From NCBI GenBank assembly GCA_944323255.1, contig CALURU010000014.1, positions 1 through 63,241 of the forward strand: a stretch of DNA of 63,241 bases, read 5' to 3'. This document shows, piece by piece, positions 8,871 through 17,855 of this stretch. This DNA comes from Candidatus Gastranaerophilales bacterium (GTDB lineage: Bacteria; Cyanobacteriota; Vampirovibrionia; Gastranaerophilales; Gastranaerophilaceae). A program made the position numbers and the translations under genes. How positions within the stretch are numbered: the stretch's first letter is position 1; every line of letters begins with the position of its first letter. Under the pieces are notes generated by a model. The model was not told the DNA's origin, ran no database searches, and worked only from the letters and a program-made list of their open reading frames with translations.

Positions 8871-10622
8871 ATGAATTATACTGAACTTTTATCACCCGCT
8901 AAAGATAAAGAGACTGCAATTGCTGCGATAGACTGCGGAGCGGATGCTGTTTATATGGGTGCTTCCGCATTCGGCGCAAGACAGAATGCTTGTAATTCGC
9001 TAGAGGACATAAATGAGGTTGTAAATTACGCTCACAAGTTTCGGGTAAAAGTTTTTGTGACTGTAAATACTGTTTTAACTGATGAAGAGCTGGAACAGGC
9101 TGTAAAACTGGTAAAACAGCTTGATGAAATGCTCGTTGATGCTGTAATTATCCAGGATATGGGCTTGTTAAAAAGATTAATGGAAGAAAACGTTAAAATC
9201 CCGATTCATATAAGTACGCAGTGTGATAACAGAGATGTCGAAAAAGTTGCATTCTTTAATAAGCTTGGTGTTTCAAGAGTTGTACTTGCAAGAGAGCTAT
9301 CATTAAAACAGATAAAAGAAATCCATCAGCAGAATTCTGAGTTGGAGCTTGAGGCATTTGTGCATGGTGCTCTTTGCGTTTCATACAGCGGACAGTGCTA
9401 TTTGAGTCAATATATAGGGGGGCGCTCCGCAAACAGAGGAGAGTGCGCTCAGCCTTGCCGAAAAAAATATTCTGTTGAAACTACAGATGGAAAGTTGATT
9501 GCAAAGGACATATATGCATTGTGCCTCAAGGATTTTAATGCTTCTAATCACCTAAAAGAAATGATAGATGCAGGAATTTATTCTTTTAAAATTGAAGGCA
9601 GGCTTAAAGATTCTAACTATGTAAAAAATGTGACGGCATATTACCGGCATGAATTGGATAAATTCTCAAATAAATCCTCTTCCGGTAAAAGCATATACTC
9701 ATTTGAGCCAAATCCTGAGAAAAGTTTTAATAGAGGATTTACAGATTATTTTTTATGCGGCAGAAAAGACTGTTTTAATCCGGTTTCTCCCAAGTCTCGT
9801 GGCGAATTTCTTGGTGAAATTTCAGAAATCAAAAAAGGATGTTTTAAGATAAATACAAATAAGATAATTCATGCGCAGGATGGACTGACAGACGGTCAGA
9901 ACGGTTTTCTGGTAAATAAAGTGGATAATGGTTATATTTACCCGAATAAATTGATAAAACTTACGACAGGTGAGCAAATATACAGAAATGTTGATTCAGA
10001 ATTTGAAAAACTCCTATCTTTGCCTGTAAAACGTCAGATAGAAGCAAGGGCTTTGATAAGGGGAGATGAACTTATATTGACTGACGAAGATAACATTTCA
10101 ATTTGTCTAAATTTGCCTCTAGGTGAAGCTGCAAAAAATCCCGATAAAATGAAAGAAACTTTTATAAAACAATTTTCTAAAACCGGTGAAAGCGATTTCT
10201 ATTTTTCGGAAATCGAGATATCTTCGCAATTACCCTTCCTTCCTGTTTCGACAATAAATGACCTCCGGCGCAAAGCTCTGGAAGCCCTTATGCAAAAACG
10301 CATGACCGAATATAAGCGGGACGAACAAAGACCGATACATTTTACTAATTATTATAAAAAAGAGGTTGATTACAGAGCTAATATACATAATAAACAGGCT
10401 AAAGAATTTTATGAAAAATGTGGGGTTGTTGTTTCAGAGATGTCATTTGAAAAAGAACGTCCGGCTCATAGAGTGGAGCTTATGCGCACAAAACATTGTA
10501 TAAAGTACGCTCTAGACATGTGCAAATCTCCTGAAAATTTGGTTTTGAAAGACGAGTATGGCAAAATTTACCCGTTAAGGTTTGATTGCACTAATTGCGA
10601 AATGGTTGTACTGGATAGTTAA
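8871..10622 (+). CDS. Peptidase U32-family protein (RlhA/TrhP-like)
   Basis: 583 residues from the ATG at 8871; an in-frame TTG at 8862 overlaps the upstream stop. The U32 barrel starts MNYTELLSPAKDKETAIAAI. The cysteine cluster CVSYSGQC...GRSANRGECAQPC (about 170-200) is characteristic of prephenate-dependent RNA hydroxylation enzymes such as TrhP (tRNA U34) and RlhA (23S rRNA C2501). The remaining part resembles the extended C-terminal region of RlhA, with more cysteines near the end (CTNCEM). Historically annotated as collagenase-like protease. Which RNA it modifies cannot be told from sequence alone. Confidence 0.85.
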   Translation: MNYTELLSPAKDKETAIAAIDCGADAVYMGASAFGARQNACNSLEDINEVVNYAHKFRVKVFVTVNTVLTDEELEQAVKLVKQLDEMLVDAVIIQDMGLLKRLMEENVKIPIHISTQCDNRDVEKVAFFNKLGVSRVVLARELSLKQIKEIHQQNSELELEAFVHGALCVSYSGQCYLSQYIGGRSANRGECAQPCRKKYSVETTDGKLIAKDIYALCLKDFNASNHLKEMIDAGIYSFKIEGRLKDSNYVKNVTAYYRHELDKFSNKSSSGKSIYSFEPNPEKSFNRGFTDYFLCGRKDCFNPVSPKSRGEFLGEISEIKKGCFKINTNKIIHAQDGLTDGQNGFLVNKVDNGYIYPNKLIKLTTGEQIYRNVDSEFEKLLSLPVKRQIEARALIRGDELILTDEDNISICLNLPLGEAAKNPDKMKETFIKQFSKTGESDFYFSEIEISSQLPFLPVSTINDLRRKALEALMQKRMTEYKRDEQRPIHFTNYYKKEVDYRANIHNKQAKEFYEKCGVVVSEMSFEKERPAHRVELMRTKHCIKYALDMCKSPENLVLKDEYGKIYPLRFDCTNCEMVVLDS

Positions 10623-10633
10623 AAGCTTGGTTT

Positions 10634-12715
10634 TTAATTTTTCTCTGCGGCTTTATCTGCACCATTTTGAGCAGCTGCAGCCGATTTTAACTGTTCCCAT
10701 TTTTCTACCGTATCGATTTTTTTGATTTCTCCAAGAGCATTTTCTAAGTCAGTCTTTTGTTTTTCAAGTTGTGCCAGATATTCTTCTGCCTGTTCTTTCG
10801 TAAGTTCTGTAAGTGAGCCGAACAAAGGAACAGAGTATTCCTTATCCCACTGTGAAGCTGCCAGAATGGTTACACCTCCAGGCGAGGTTATTGCACCTCC
10901 TACAGAGTTTTTGAATGCCCCAAGCCCGCTGTTGTTTCCGCCAATATATCTAGAATAATCATTTTTAAACCAGGTAGAAGTTTTGAATAAAGAACTGAAT
11001 TTGATTGAATTACAAACGGCAAGCTCATTTTCTACCTGTAGTTTCTGGTTTGTAAGACTCTGAAGAGCCCTTTTTAGAGAAGCAATCTTTTTAGTGCTTG
11101 TTGCTCTTTCCAATTTTGCTTCAATATCTGCAATTTTTGTAGTTAAATCACTAAGCTTGTTATTCAAGTTCTCTAATCCGGTTTTAAGTTTGTCTTTCGT
11201 ATTATATTTTGTTCTTATTGCAGTATCAGTATAATCATCAAGTTCTCTTGCATGCGCATCCGGCTTTCTGGCGAATTGGCGCATTTGACTTTCCTTGAGC
11301 TGATTTAATTTTTTCAAATCTTTTACATAAGTTTTCTGCATTGCATTTACTTCTTTTTTAAATGCATTAAATCTTTGCTCTGAAATTGATTGACCATTAA
11401 TCTCATAACCGCCTCTTGAATTTTGTGTATAAGAAGAAAGCTGTTCCTGATTTTTTATGCCGGAATTTTGGGTATTTAATTTATCAAATTCTGTTTTTGA
11501 TTTGAAGTCTGAAATTGAATGTAATTCATTCAGATTATTTTCAAGCATTCTTTTTTGCTCTTGCAATAATGCTCGTTTAGAAGCATTAGTTTCTGCAGCA
11601 ATTTTATTATTTAATTCTGTAATTTTACTATTTAAAGAGGTTTCCATCTCATTAAATTTATCCTGATATTTTTTACCCCAATTGTTAGTATTGTTAAGAG
11701 CAGTTTTAACTTTAGTATTATAAGCTTTTCCAAACCCTTTAATACCTCCGCCGCTTGCAGCAATTAACGCTTTATCAGCTTTCATTGCATTTGTAGTAGC
11801 TTTAAACGCATTTACGGTTATATCTCTTGCAGCCTGTGATATTACCTGAATTGGCTTTGCAATACCCGTTCTTGTTTTTGCAACTGCCGAAATTCCCATT
11901 GTAGCAGTATTTGTACCTGAAGCTTCTGCTGCGGCACTTACACTTTTGCCTAGACCTCTTAATCCTAATGCTGATGATATACCTACAAAAGCTCCTGCGC
12001 ATATATCCTGACGGGCTTGCTCTTTTGCTTCTTCTGTAGTTGCATCGTTAAGTTTAGAAATACCCTTTACTACTCCAACACCGCCGCTTATAGCTCCTGC
12101 TGTAAGCAAACCATATCCTATAGCCGGTCCTACAACAGGTATAAATGAAGCTCCTACAGCTGCAGCTGTAATAGCAGCATTTTTAAGACATTTTTTCCAG
12201 CTCCATTTACCGTTTTCATCAAAACCAATCAGGCTTTTCCCTATGTTAGTAAGTGCTGCACCCGCAGAACTTAGCCATTCTCCGGTTTTAGCTAAAAAGC
12301 CTTTTTTCTTAGGTTTAGCAGCTTCTTTATCAATAGTTCCATCTTCTTTTAGTTTTGGTCCTTCCAGTTTTGCTGTTTCTATAATATAGGTATTATTTGC
12401 TTTTTCCCCCTTTTTTATATCATCTATTAATTTTTCTTGAGCTTCAATTAATTCTTCTGTCTTTGCAATTTCATTTGAGCGTTCTTTTAAGAATTCTGAT
12501 TTTTTTCTGTTTTCTTCCCGTTTTTTAGCGCTTTCTTTTTTCCATGACTCATAAGTATCTGTATTGGAATTTTCAGTACCGGAAGAATTACTACCAAACC
12601 AAGGTGTTTGGAAACCTCCGAAACCGACATTTCCACTATACATTGGCGAAAAATTCGTAAATGTAAAATTGCTCGGATCCCATAAAGGTTTGTTAATATT
12701 ATAATTAAAGTCCAT
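10634..12715 (-). CDS. Large coiled-coil protein with central hydrophobic Gly/Ala segment
   Basis: 693 residues, no recognised family. The N-terminus is Phe/Asn/Gly-rich (FGGFQTPWFG). Residues about 60-110 are a charged helix. A hydrophobic Ala/Gly/Val stretch follows at about 165-215 (AAITAAAVGASFIPVVGPA onward), probably one or two membrane-inserting segments. Then long coiled coils from about 330 to 590, and a further helix at the C-terminus. GGGAG lies 6 bases before the ATG. Upstream is TTGTAAA-N16-GCAATTTAT, shared with the genes at 47069 and 57111. The helix-hydrophobic-helix layout resembles secreted translocator or pore proteins, which is only suggestive. Confidence 0.75.
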   Translation of the reverse strand: MDFNYNINKPLWDPSNFTFTNFSPMYSGNVGFGGFQTPWFGSNSSGTENSNTDTYESWKKESAKKREENRKKSEFLKERSNEIAKTEELIEAQEKLIDDIKKGEKANNTYIIETAKLEGPKLKEDGTIDKEAAKPKKKGFLAKTGEWLSSAGAALTNIGKSLIGFDENGKWSWKKCLKNAAITAAAVGASFIPVVGPAIGYGLLTAGAISGGVGVVKGISKLNDATTEEAKEQARQDICAGAFVGISSALGLRGLGKSVSAAAEASGTNTATMGISAVAKTRTGIAKPIQVISQAARDITVNAFKATTNAMKADKALIAASGGGIKGFGKAYNTKVKTALNNTNNWGKKYQDKFNEMETSLNSKITELNNKIAAETNASKRALLQEQKRMLENNLNELHSISDFKSKTEFDKLNTQNSGIKNQEQLSSYTQNSRGGYEINGQSISEQRFNAFKKEVNAMQKTYVKDLKKLNQLKESQMRQFARKPDAHARELDDYTDTAIRTKYNTKDKLKTGLENLNNKLSDLTTKIADIEAKLERATSTKKIASLKRALQSLTNQKLQVENELAVCNSIKFSSLFKTSTWFKNDYSRYIGGNNSGLGAFKNSVGGAITSPGGVTILAASQWDKEYSVPLFGSLTELTKEQAEEYLAQLEKQKTDLENALGEIKKIDTVEKWEQLKSAAAAQNGADKAAEKN

Positions 12716-12766
12716 GACTTCTCCCGAATTAATATCCCTGTATATATTTAAAGTGCTTTATTGTAG

Positions 12767-12799
12767 TATAAATTGCTTATTCTTAACAAAAATTTACAA
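12767..12799 (-). promoter_or_regulatory. TTGTAAA-N16-GCAATTT promoter-like element
   Basis: On the minus strand TTGTAAA (from 12799) and GCAATTTAT (from 12775) are spaced exactly 23 bases start to start. This is the same spacing as upstream of the genes at 47069 and 57111. GCAA lies 60 bases from the ATG at 12715. Seen as TAAATTTT-N12-GCAATTTA it also resembles the sigma-28-like class. Confidence 0.45.
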
Positions 12800-12853
12800 A
12801 AAAAACTTTTTTAACATATGGTATATACTGTATGTTTAGTATAGAATCATTTT

Positions 12854-13747
12854 ATGAAGTGTGGTTTTGTAACAATATTAGGGCGTCCTAATGTTGGCAA
12901 ATCTACTCTTTTGAATCAGATGCTGGGACAGAAGATAGTTATTGCAACAAGTAAGGCGCAAACTACGAGGAAAAGAATAAAAGGGATTCTAACTGAAGAG
13001 AACGGACAAATTATATTTGTGGACACACCAGGTGTTCATCGTCCTCTAGACAAGCTGGGAGAGTTTTTATTAGACGAGACAAAAGTTGCGGTACCGGATG
13101 CAGATCTTGTATTATTTTTGGTGGACGGATCTGAACCCGCCGGTAAGGGTGACAGGTGGATAGTGGAAAATCTCCTGAAAGATATTAAAATACCTGTGAT
13201 ACTCGTTATGAATAAAGTAGATAAAGTAAAACAAACACAGAAAATTGAAGAAAATTTGATGTCATATAAAACTCTTTTCAAGGAGAATATTCCTGTTGTA
13301 AAAATATCTGCAAAAACAGGACGAAATAAAGATACTCTTTTAGACAATATCTATAAAAGACTGCCTGAAGGTGTAAAGCTTTATCCAGACGATATTGTGA
13401 CAGAAGAGAGTATGCGAAGTGTGGCAGAAGAAATTATTCGTGAGAAGATTTTACTCCATACAGAGGATGAAATTCCACACTCTGTTGCTATTAAAATAGA
13501 TAAGTATGAAGAGTGTGTAGATATAGATAAAATTTACGCAATTATTTATTGCGAACAGAAGAGCCAAAAAGGTATTTTGATAGGAAAAAATGGAGCTTTG
13601 TTGAAACAAATAGGAACAGAGGCTCGTTTGGAATTAGAAAATATTGTAGAGAAAAAGGTTTATTTGAGTCTTGAAGTAAAAGTCGAAAAAGATTGGCGAA
13701 AAAAAGAAAAGTTATTAAAAGAATTCGGGTTTAAATCCAATGATTAA
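12854..13747 (+). CDS. era: GTPase Era
   Basis: Essential GTPase in 16S rRNA maturation and 30S assembly. 297 residues, normal length. G1 is GRPNVGKST (10-18), then the Thr-rich switch TTRKRIKGI, G3 DTPGVHRP and G4 NKVDKV. The C-terminal KH domain carries GILIGKNGALLKQIG. No Shine-Dalgarno is visible. TAGAAT lies 6 bases before the ATG, consistent with a leaderless mRNA, although no good -35 box is evident. Confidence 0.97.
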   Translation: MKCGFVTILGRPNVGKSTLLNQMLGQKIVIATSKAQTTRKRIKGILTEENGQIIFVDTPGVHRPLDKLGEFLLDETKVAVPDADLVLFLVDGSEPAGKGDRWIVENLLKDIKIPVILVMNKVDKVKQTQKIEENLMSYKTLFKENIPVVKISAKTGRNKDTLLDNIYKRLPEGVKLYPDDIVTEESMRSVAEEIIREKILLHTEDEIPHSVAIKIDKYEECVDIDKIYAIIYCEQKSQKGILIGKNGALLKQIGTEARLELENIVEKKVYLSLEVKVEKDWRKKEKLLKEFGFKSND

Positions 13748-13859
13748 TAGCAAAAATAATATTTATATGTTTTATTATATATGGAAGTGTGTAAAAGATG
13801 TGTAAATTTAAAGTAAATAAAAAATATATTAGTAATAGTGTGTGTTAGGAGATTTTGGA

Positions 13860-16181
13860 ATGAAAGTTGAAAACATTGGTGTTACTACCTTAGGAACAAA
13901 CAATCGAACAATTAGAAAAACAAAAGATCAAAATTACAGTTACCCTGCATTTAAGCGGAACTGGGCAGAACATGCAAGCTGGGGCGCTAATTATTTACAA
14001 AAAACCGGAAAAACTAATTTTAAGTTATTTTCTTTTCCGGATACAAAGGCTGTTTTTGTAGAAGTTGCTGATAAGGCAGTTGCAGGAATAGCAAACATAA
14101 AGGATAGGCTGCTTAAAGTAGTTGGAGTTACAGTTGCCGGTGCAGGTGCTGTTGCGGCTGTTGATACAAAAGATGCTAATCAGCCAAATGTAAAAGCCAT
14201 TGACGATGCTTCAAAAATATATCCTATGGAAAGTAAGGGGAACGGCGTTTTTGAAGTAAATGATACGGTTGCAAAACCTGGTGATAAATATAGGTACATA
14301 ATTGTTGATAAGAACAATGAGATAAATATAGTAAAAGATCCTTATGCAAAGAAACAGGACAGTATACACGGCTGGAGTTCTGTTTATAATGCAGACAATT
14401 ACGAGTGGAAAAATACTGATTGGTTAGAAGGTAAGGATCCGAGAAGAATTGTAAGAAAACCAAATGAACCTTTGAGAGGTCTGGAGAAACTTATAATTGA
14501 TGAAGTTAATATTCCTACATTGAATAGTGAAGGCACATTTGAAAGTGCAAAGTCTCGGATTGATACAATTGCACAAAGAGGTGTTGCAACAGCAATTGAA
14601 ATTATGCCTGTGGAGAATACATATTCAAAACAATGGGGGTATGATGGCGTTGACAAATTCGCAGTTAATACAAATTTAGGTACGCCGGAACAATTGAAAG
14701 AACTTATAGATTATGCTCACGGAAAAGGCTTAAATGTAATTATGGATATGGTACCTAACCATATGGGACCTGACGGCAACTATTTAGGACAAACCGGTCC
14801 GTATATAAAAAGTTCTGGCAAATTTGGAGATTTATTTAACTATCAGGGTGATAACAACAGATATGTAAGGGACTGGATGACTAACGCTGCACTGTGGTGG
14901 GCAAATGAATTTAAGGTTGATGGCATAAGACTTGACCTTACCAAAGACATGGACTCTGACTTTACTTTAAGACAAATTGCATTAGAGTTGAATGAACATA
15001 ATCCTGGAGTGTTTGTTATAGCAGAAGATCACAGAAACAAAGATCATGCTCTAACAAGCTATTACACTCCTGAAAATGTTACTCATGAAGATCAAATAAT
15101 TGATATTGATAATCGCATCGAAAATATAAGAAAAGGTTGGAATGATGCTCCTTGGAGTATAGGTGTAGATAGCGAATGGGATTCTAACTATAGGGGATCA
15201 TTAGTGCATAACGTAATGGATCCAAATGGTGCTAATCTTAATGAATTGGACAAATATCTGGCAACATCTCATTATAGAGTTAAGTATGGTTTTAGTCATG
15301 ATGAAATTGGAAATGAAGATGGAACAAGACTTATTCCTAAATATCTGGTAAGACATTTCGACCTTTCAGGAAAAGTAGATGGTCATGATGATGCTTCAAG
15401 AGGACAGAAGGCGGCGCAAGCGGCTCAACGTTTATCTGAACTAATTGTGTCTGAAGGTTTTGAGAAGCTTCCTAATTCCAAGCTGGCTATTGCTGAGAAT
15501 GAAATAGGGTTAAATGCATTTATATCAAAGGATGAGCTGGTTAATGCATTTAAAGCGGCTGTTGCAAAGCATAAGACTATATTAGGAACAGTAATGACAA
15601 CTCCTGGTCCAAAACTGTTCTTCCAGGGAGATGATGAAGCTGATTTATCTCACTTCAAATTTTTCAGAGAATTATCTGATGATAGAGCAAAGAGAGAAGC
15701 TGATCCTGGTGAAATTATTAAGATATTTGCAGAAAAAGGGTATGATACATTAGAAGAGTCTGCAAGACCTGATTCAACTTTAGGTAGAGTCAAGATTGGT
15801 GGTATGTTTAAAGATTTGCCGGCAGAAATGATTAAATATTCTCAAGGGTTGAGAGAATTACTTGATAAATACCCATCTATAGCAAAGGGTGATATATTCG
15901 GTACTTACAACGATTATACAAATAATATTCATATTCATAAATTAAAATACGAAAATGAAGAAACTATGGTTATTAAAAACTACGGTACCGGATTCCATCA
16001 TAATTCTTATAGTTTTGGTGGATTCCCTGATAATTCAGTATGGGAAGAAGTGTTTAACAGTGATGCTAAAGAATACGGTGGCGGCGGATATTCTAATGCT
16101 GACAGAAAAGATATAACATCTCAAAATCAAAATCTATCTGTAGCACCAAATAGCATTGTTGTTTTACGCAGAATAAAATAA
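13860..16181 (+). CDS. GH13 alpha-amylase-family enzyme, TreZ/GlgB-like
   Basis: 773 residues. An N-terminal beta-sandwich (to about 170, with KYRYIIVDKN and a DPYAK motif) precedes a GH13 barrel. The barrel contains WGYDGVDKFAV, MVPNHMGPDGNYLG (Asn300, His301), GIRLDL (nucleophile Asp359), IAEDH (acid/base Glu389) and SHDEIGN (Asp481), so the catalytic triad is complete. The layout is closest to maltooligosyl-trehalose trehalohydrolase, with branching enzyme as the alternative. No signal peptide, so probably cytoplasmic alpha-glucan metabolism. Start: ATG at 13860 has AGGAG 9 bases upstream; the in-frame GTG at 13842 lacks one. TAAAG (13809) and GTAATA (13832) keep the spacing of the sigma-28-like promoters but lack GCC. 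Confidence 0.85.
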   Translation: MKVENIGVTTLGTNNRTIRKTKDQNYSYPAFKRNWAEHASWGANYLQKTGKTNFKLFSFPDTKAVFVEVADKAVAGIANIKDRLLKVVGVTVAGAGAVAAVDTKDANQPNVKAIDDASKIYPMESKGNGVFEVNDTVAKPGDKYRYIIVDKNNEINIVKDPYAKKQDSIHGWSSVYNADNYEWKNTDWLEGKDPRRIVRKPNEPLRGLEKLIIDEVNIPTLNSEGTFESAKSRIDTIAQRGVATAIEIMPVENTYSKQWGYDGVDKFAVNTNLGTPEQLKELIDYAHGKGLNVIMDMVPNHMGPDGNYLGQTGPYIKSSGKFGDLFNYQGDNNRYVRDWMTNAALWWANEFKVDGIRLDLTKDMDSDFTLRQIALELNEHNPGVFVIAEDHRNKDHALTSYYTPENVTHEDQIIDIDNRIENIRKGWNDAPWSIGVDSEWDSNYRGSLVHNVMDPNGANLNELDKYLATSHYRVKYGFSHDEIGNEDGTRLIPKYLVRHFDLSGKVDGHDDASRGQKAAQAAQRLSELIVSEGFEKLPNSKLAIAENEIGLNAFISKDELVNAFKAAVAKHKTILGTVMTTPGPKLFFQGDDEADLSHFKFFRELSDDRAKREADPGEIIKIFAEKGYDTLEESARPDSTLGRVKIGGMFKDLPAEMIKYSQGLRELLDKYPSIAKGDIFGTYNDYTNNIHIHKLKYENEETMVIKNYGTGFHHNSYSFGGFPDNSVWEEVFNSDAKEYGGGGYSNADRKDITSQNQNLSVAPNSIVVLRRIK

Positions 16182-16214
16182 ACAAAAAGAAGTTTAATAA
16201 TTAAAACTAATAAT

Positions 16215-16252
16215 GTAAAGCGGTAAGATTTATATAAATCTTACCGCTTTAC
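16215..16252. terminator. Perfect 38-bp palindrome, probable terminator hairpin
   Basis: GTAAAGCGGTAAGATTTAT is followed directly by its exact reverse complement (19 + 19 bases, no spacer). It sits 33 bp after the GH13 stop codon and upstream of the leader ORF. No long T tract follows, so Rho-independent activity is likely but not certain. Confidence 0.65.
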
Positions 16253-16293
16253 AAATTAGTGCTTTATGATAGTATAAAGAAAAAGGAAAGAAA

Positions 16294-16371
16294 ATGACAT
16301 TAATAGCAAGAAGACATCATCATACTCATACAAACCCGAAAGGGCTTGGAGTTTTGGTGCTTCTCTTCTAA
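16294..16371 (+). CDS. His-rich 25-residue leader-peptide-like ORF
   Basis: The ORF has a clear ribosome site (AAAAAGGAAAG, about 4 bases before the ATG) and encodes MTLIARRHHHTHTNPKG, then LGVLVLLF. Four His and two Thr codons are packed in six positions. CCCGAAAG (16335-16342) inside the ORF can pair with CTTTCGGG (16397-16404) beyond the stop. This is the arrangement of amino-acid attenuator leaders such as hisL. The next gene (16457) is a membrane protein of unknown function, not a known biosynthetic gene. Confidence 0.5.
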   Translation: MTLIARRHHHTHTNPKGLGVLVLLF

Positions 16372-16404
16372 TGCTCCTTTATTTTACCCCTCGGCTCTTT
16401 CGGG
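16335..16404 (+). promoter_or_regulatory. Possible attenuator hairpin around leader ORF stop
   Basis: An 8-bp perfect stem (16335-16342 with 16397-16404) can extend by two pairs after one mismatch and encloses the leader stop codon. Ribosome stalling at the His/Thr codons (16315-16332) would end just before the left arm, as expected for translation-coupled attenuation. No strong U-tract terminator follows, so control could act on translation instead. Confidence 0.35.
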
Positions 16405-16456
16405 ATATGCAAGAGAAAATGTAAAGAGTACGAATAAAAAGGAGAAATTTTAAGAA

Positions 16457-17692
16457 ATGTCTTTAGTAAACTTAATATCAGCAATAGGTAATAATGCAAG
16501 CATTTACCCATTGATTGTACGTGATTGCGGAATTGAGAATCCTGTTAAAATTGGGATGACTTATAATCAAAATTTGAAAGTTTCTAAACAGATGGCAAAT
16601 AATGCTTTTAGAGAACGTACGATAGATGAATATGGTTCATCTATTGTATGGTTAGGCGGCATACCTCTTATGAACAGTATTTGTGATTGGGGAATGCGAA
16701 AATTAGGATTTGATCCAAAGGTTAATATTAATCTATTAAAAGAAGAGGGAGAGCAAGGTTTAAAATATAATATTGATAAGTTTAAGAAATATGCTCCCGA
16801 AGAAGTAAAAAGTCTTGAAAAAGTTTTGCAGAATAAGTCAAAATATCAGAAGCTCTTAGCCGGCAAATTTGTTTTGTCTACTACGATACCTATAATGTTA
16901 ATGGGATACATTTTGCCAAAATCTAATTTTGCACTTACAGCTAAACTAAAGAAAAGACAGGAAGCTGTAAAACCATTGGTAGAAGATACAATGAGGGCAG
17001 AGCGCAAATATCAATTACCATCAAAAGATAAAATTTCTCCATCATTTAAAGGTATAGCATCTTCATTAGCCAACATGTCTACAGTTAATAAAATGGCAGT
17101 TACAGATGGTGGTCTGACAATCGGGCGTGTTGCAACAGCCAGAAATAAGTACGAAAAAATGGAAAATGGTTTTAAGATGACAATGATGATGTTTTTGAAC
17201 TTTGTTGCACCTATTTGGATTGCAAAAGGTTTGGATGGTTTGTCAGGAAAATTATTTAATACAAATGTAAATCTTGATCCAATGTTAATGAATGACAAAA
17301 ACTTTGTAAAGTCTATTAAAGAAGGAACTTTAGAAATCCCGAGAGGAAATTATATTGATTATCTTGATAAAAATCCAAATTCACAAATATCAAAATTGTG
17401 TGAGAAATATTGTGGTGTCAAATATTTAAAAAACAGGGTAAGAGATCCAAGAGTATATATTGATGAAAAACGTATAGAGAAATTTTTGGCTGAAGTAGAG
17501 AGGTTCGCTAAAGAGGCAAAAGTTTCTGGTAATATAGATAATTATGCCAATAAAGCTCTAAGGGTAAAATCTGCAAACATTCTTGCAAATGTTGGAATAA
17601 GCAGTATATTGCTTGCGGTAGCTCTTCCTAAGCTTACTTTTGTATTGAGAAAGAAAGTAACAGGTTCTGATGCTGAGCCGGGGCTTAAATAA
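16457..17692 (+). CDS. Hypothetical membrane-associated protein
   Basis: 411 residues, family not recognised. Possible membrane segments are near 60-75 (SIVWLGGIPLMNSI), 136-155 (FVLSTTIPIMLMGYILP), about 240-260 (MMMFLNFVAPIWIA) and 378-398 (ANILANVGISSILLAVALP). Charged helical stretches lie between them. AAAAGGAGAAATT precedes the ATG with good spacing. It is preceded by a His-rich leader-like ORF, which suggests regulation by translation status. Function unknown. Confidence 0.75.
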   Translation: MSLVNLISAIGNNASIYPLIVRDCGIENPVKIGMTYNQNLKVSKQMANNAFRERTIDEYGSSIVWLGGIPLMNSICDWGMRKLGFDPKVNINLLKEEGEQGLKYNIDKFKKYAPEEVKSLEKVLQNKSKYQKLLAGKFVLSTTIPIMLMGYILPKSNFALTAKLKKRQEAVKPLVEDTMRAERKYQLPSKDKISPSFKGIASSLANMSTVNKMAVTDGGLTIGRVATARNKYEKMENGFKMTMMMFLNFVAPIWIAKGLDGLSGKLFNTNVNLDPMLMNDKNFVKSIKEGTLEIPRGNYIDYLDKNPNSQISKLCEKYCGVKYLKNRVRDPRVYIDEKRIEKFLAEVERFAKEAKVSGNIDNYANKALRVKSANILANVGISSILLAVALPKLTFVLRKKVTGSDAEPGLK

Positions 17693-17733
17693 AGATTAGG
17701 CGTGTTTTGTTAAGGTTGAAATAAGATTATTCG

Positions 17734-17802
17734 GAAAGCTTTTCTCAGACACGCTTCCGTACGGCTTCTGCTATCGCTTAGAAAATCTTTTCCGCTTTAA
17801 AG
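17734..17802. repeat. Diverged copy of the 1-110 repeat
   Basis: Shares AAAGCTTTTCTCAGACACGC, GCTATCGCTT and GAAAA..CTTTTC with the copies at 1 and 210. It occupies most of the 163-bp gap between two convergent genes. Nothing else was seen in this gap. Confidence 0.7.
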
Positions 17803-17855
17803 AATCAAGAATTGTCTCTATCCCTTTGGGATAAATGGAGTAAAGGTTTAATTCC

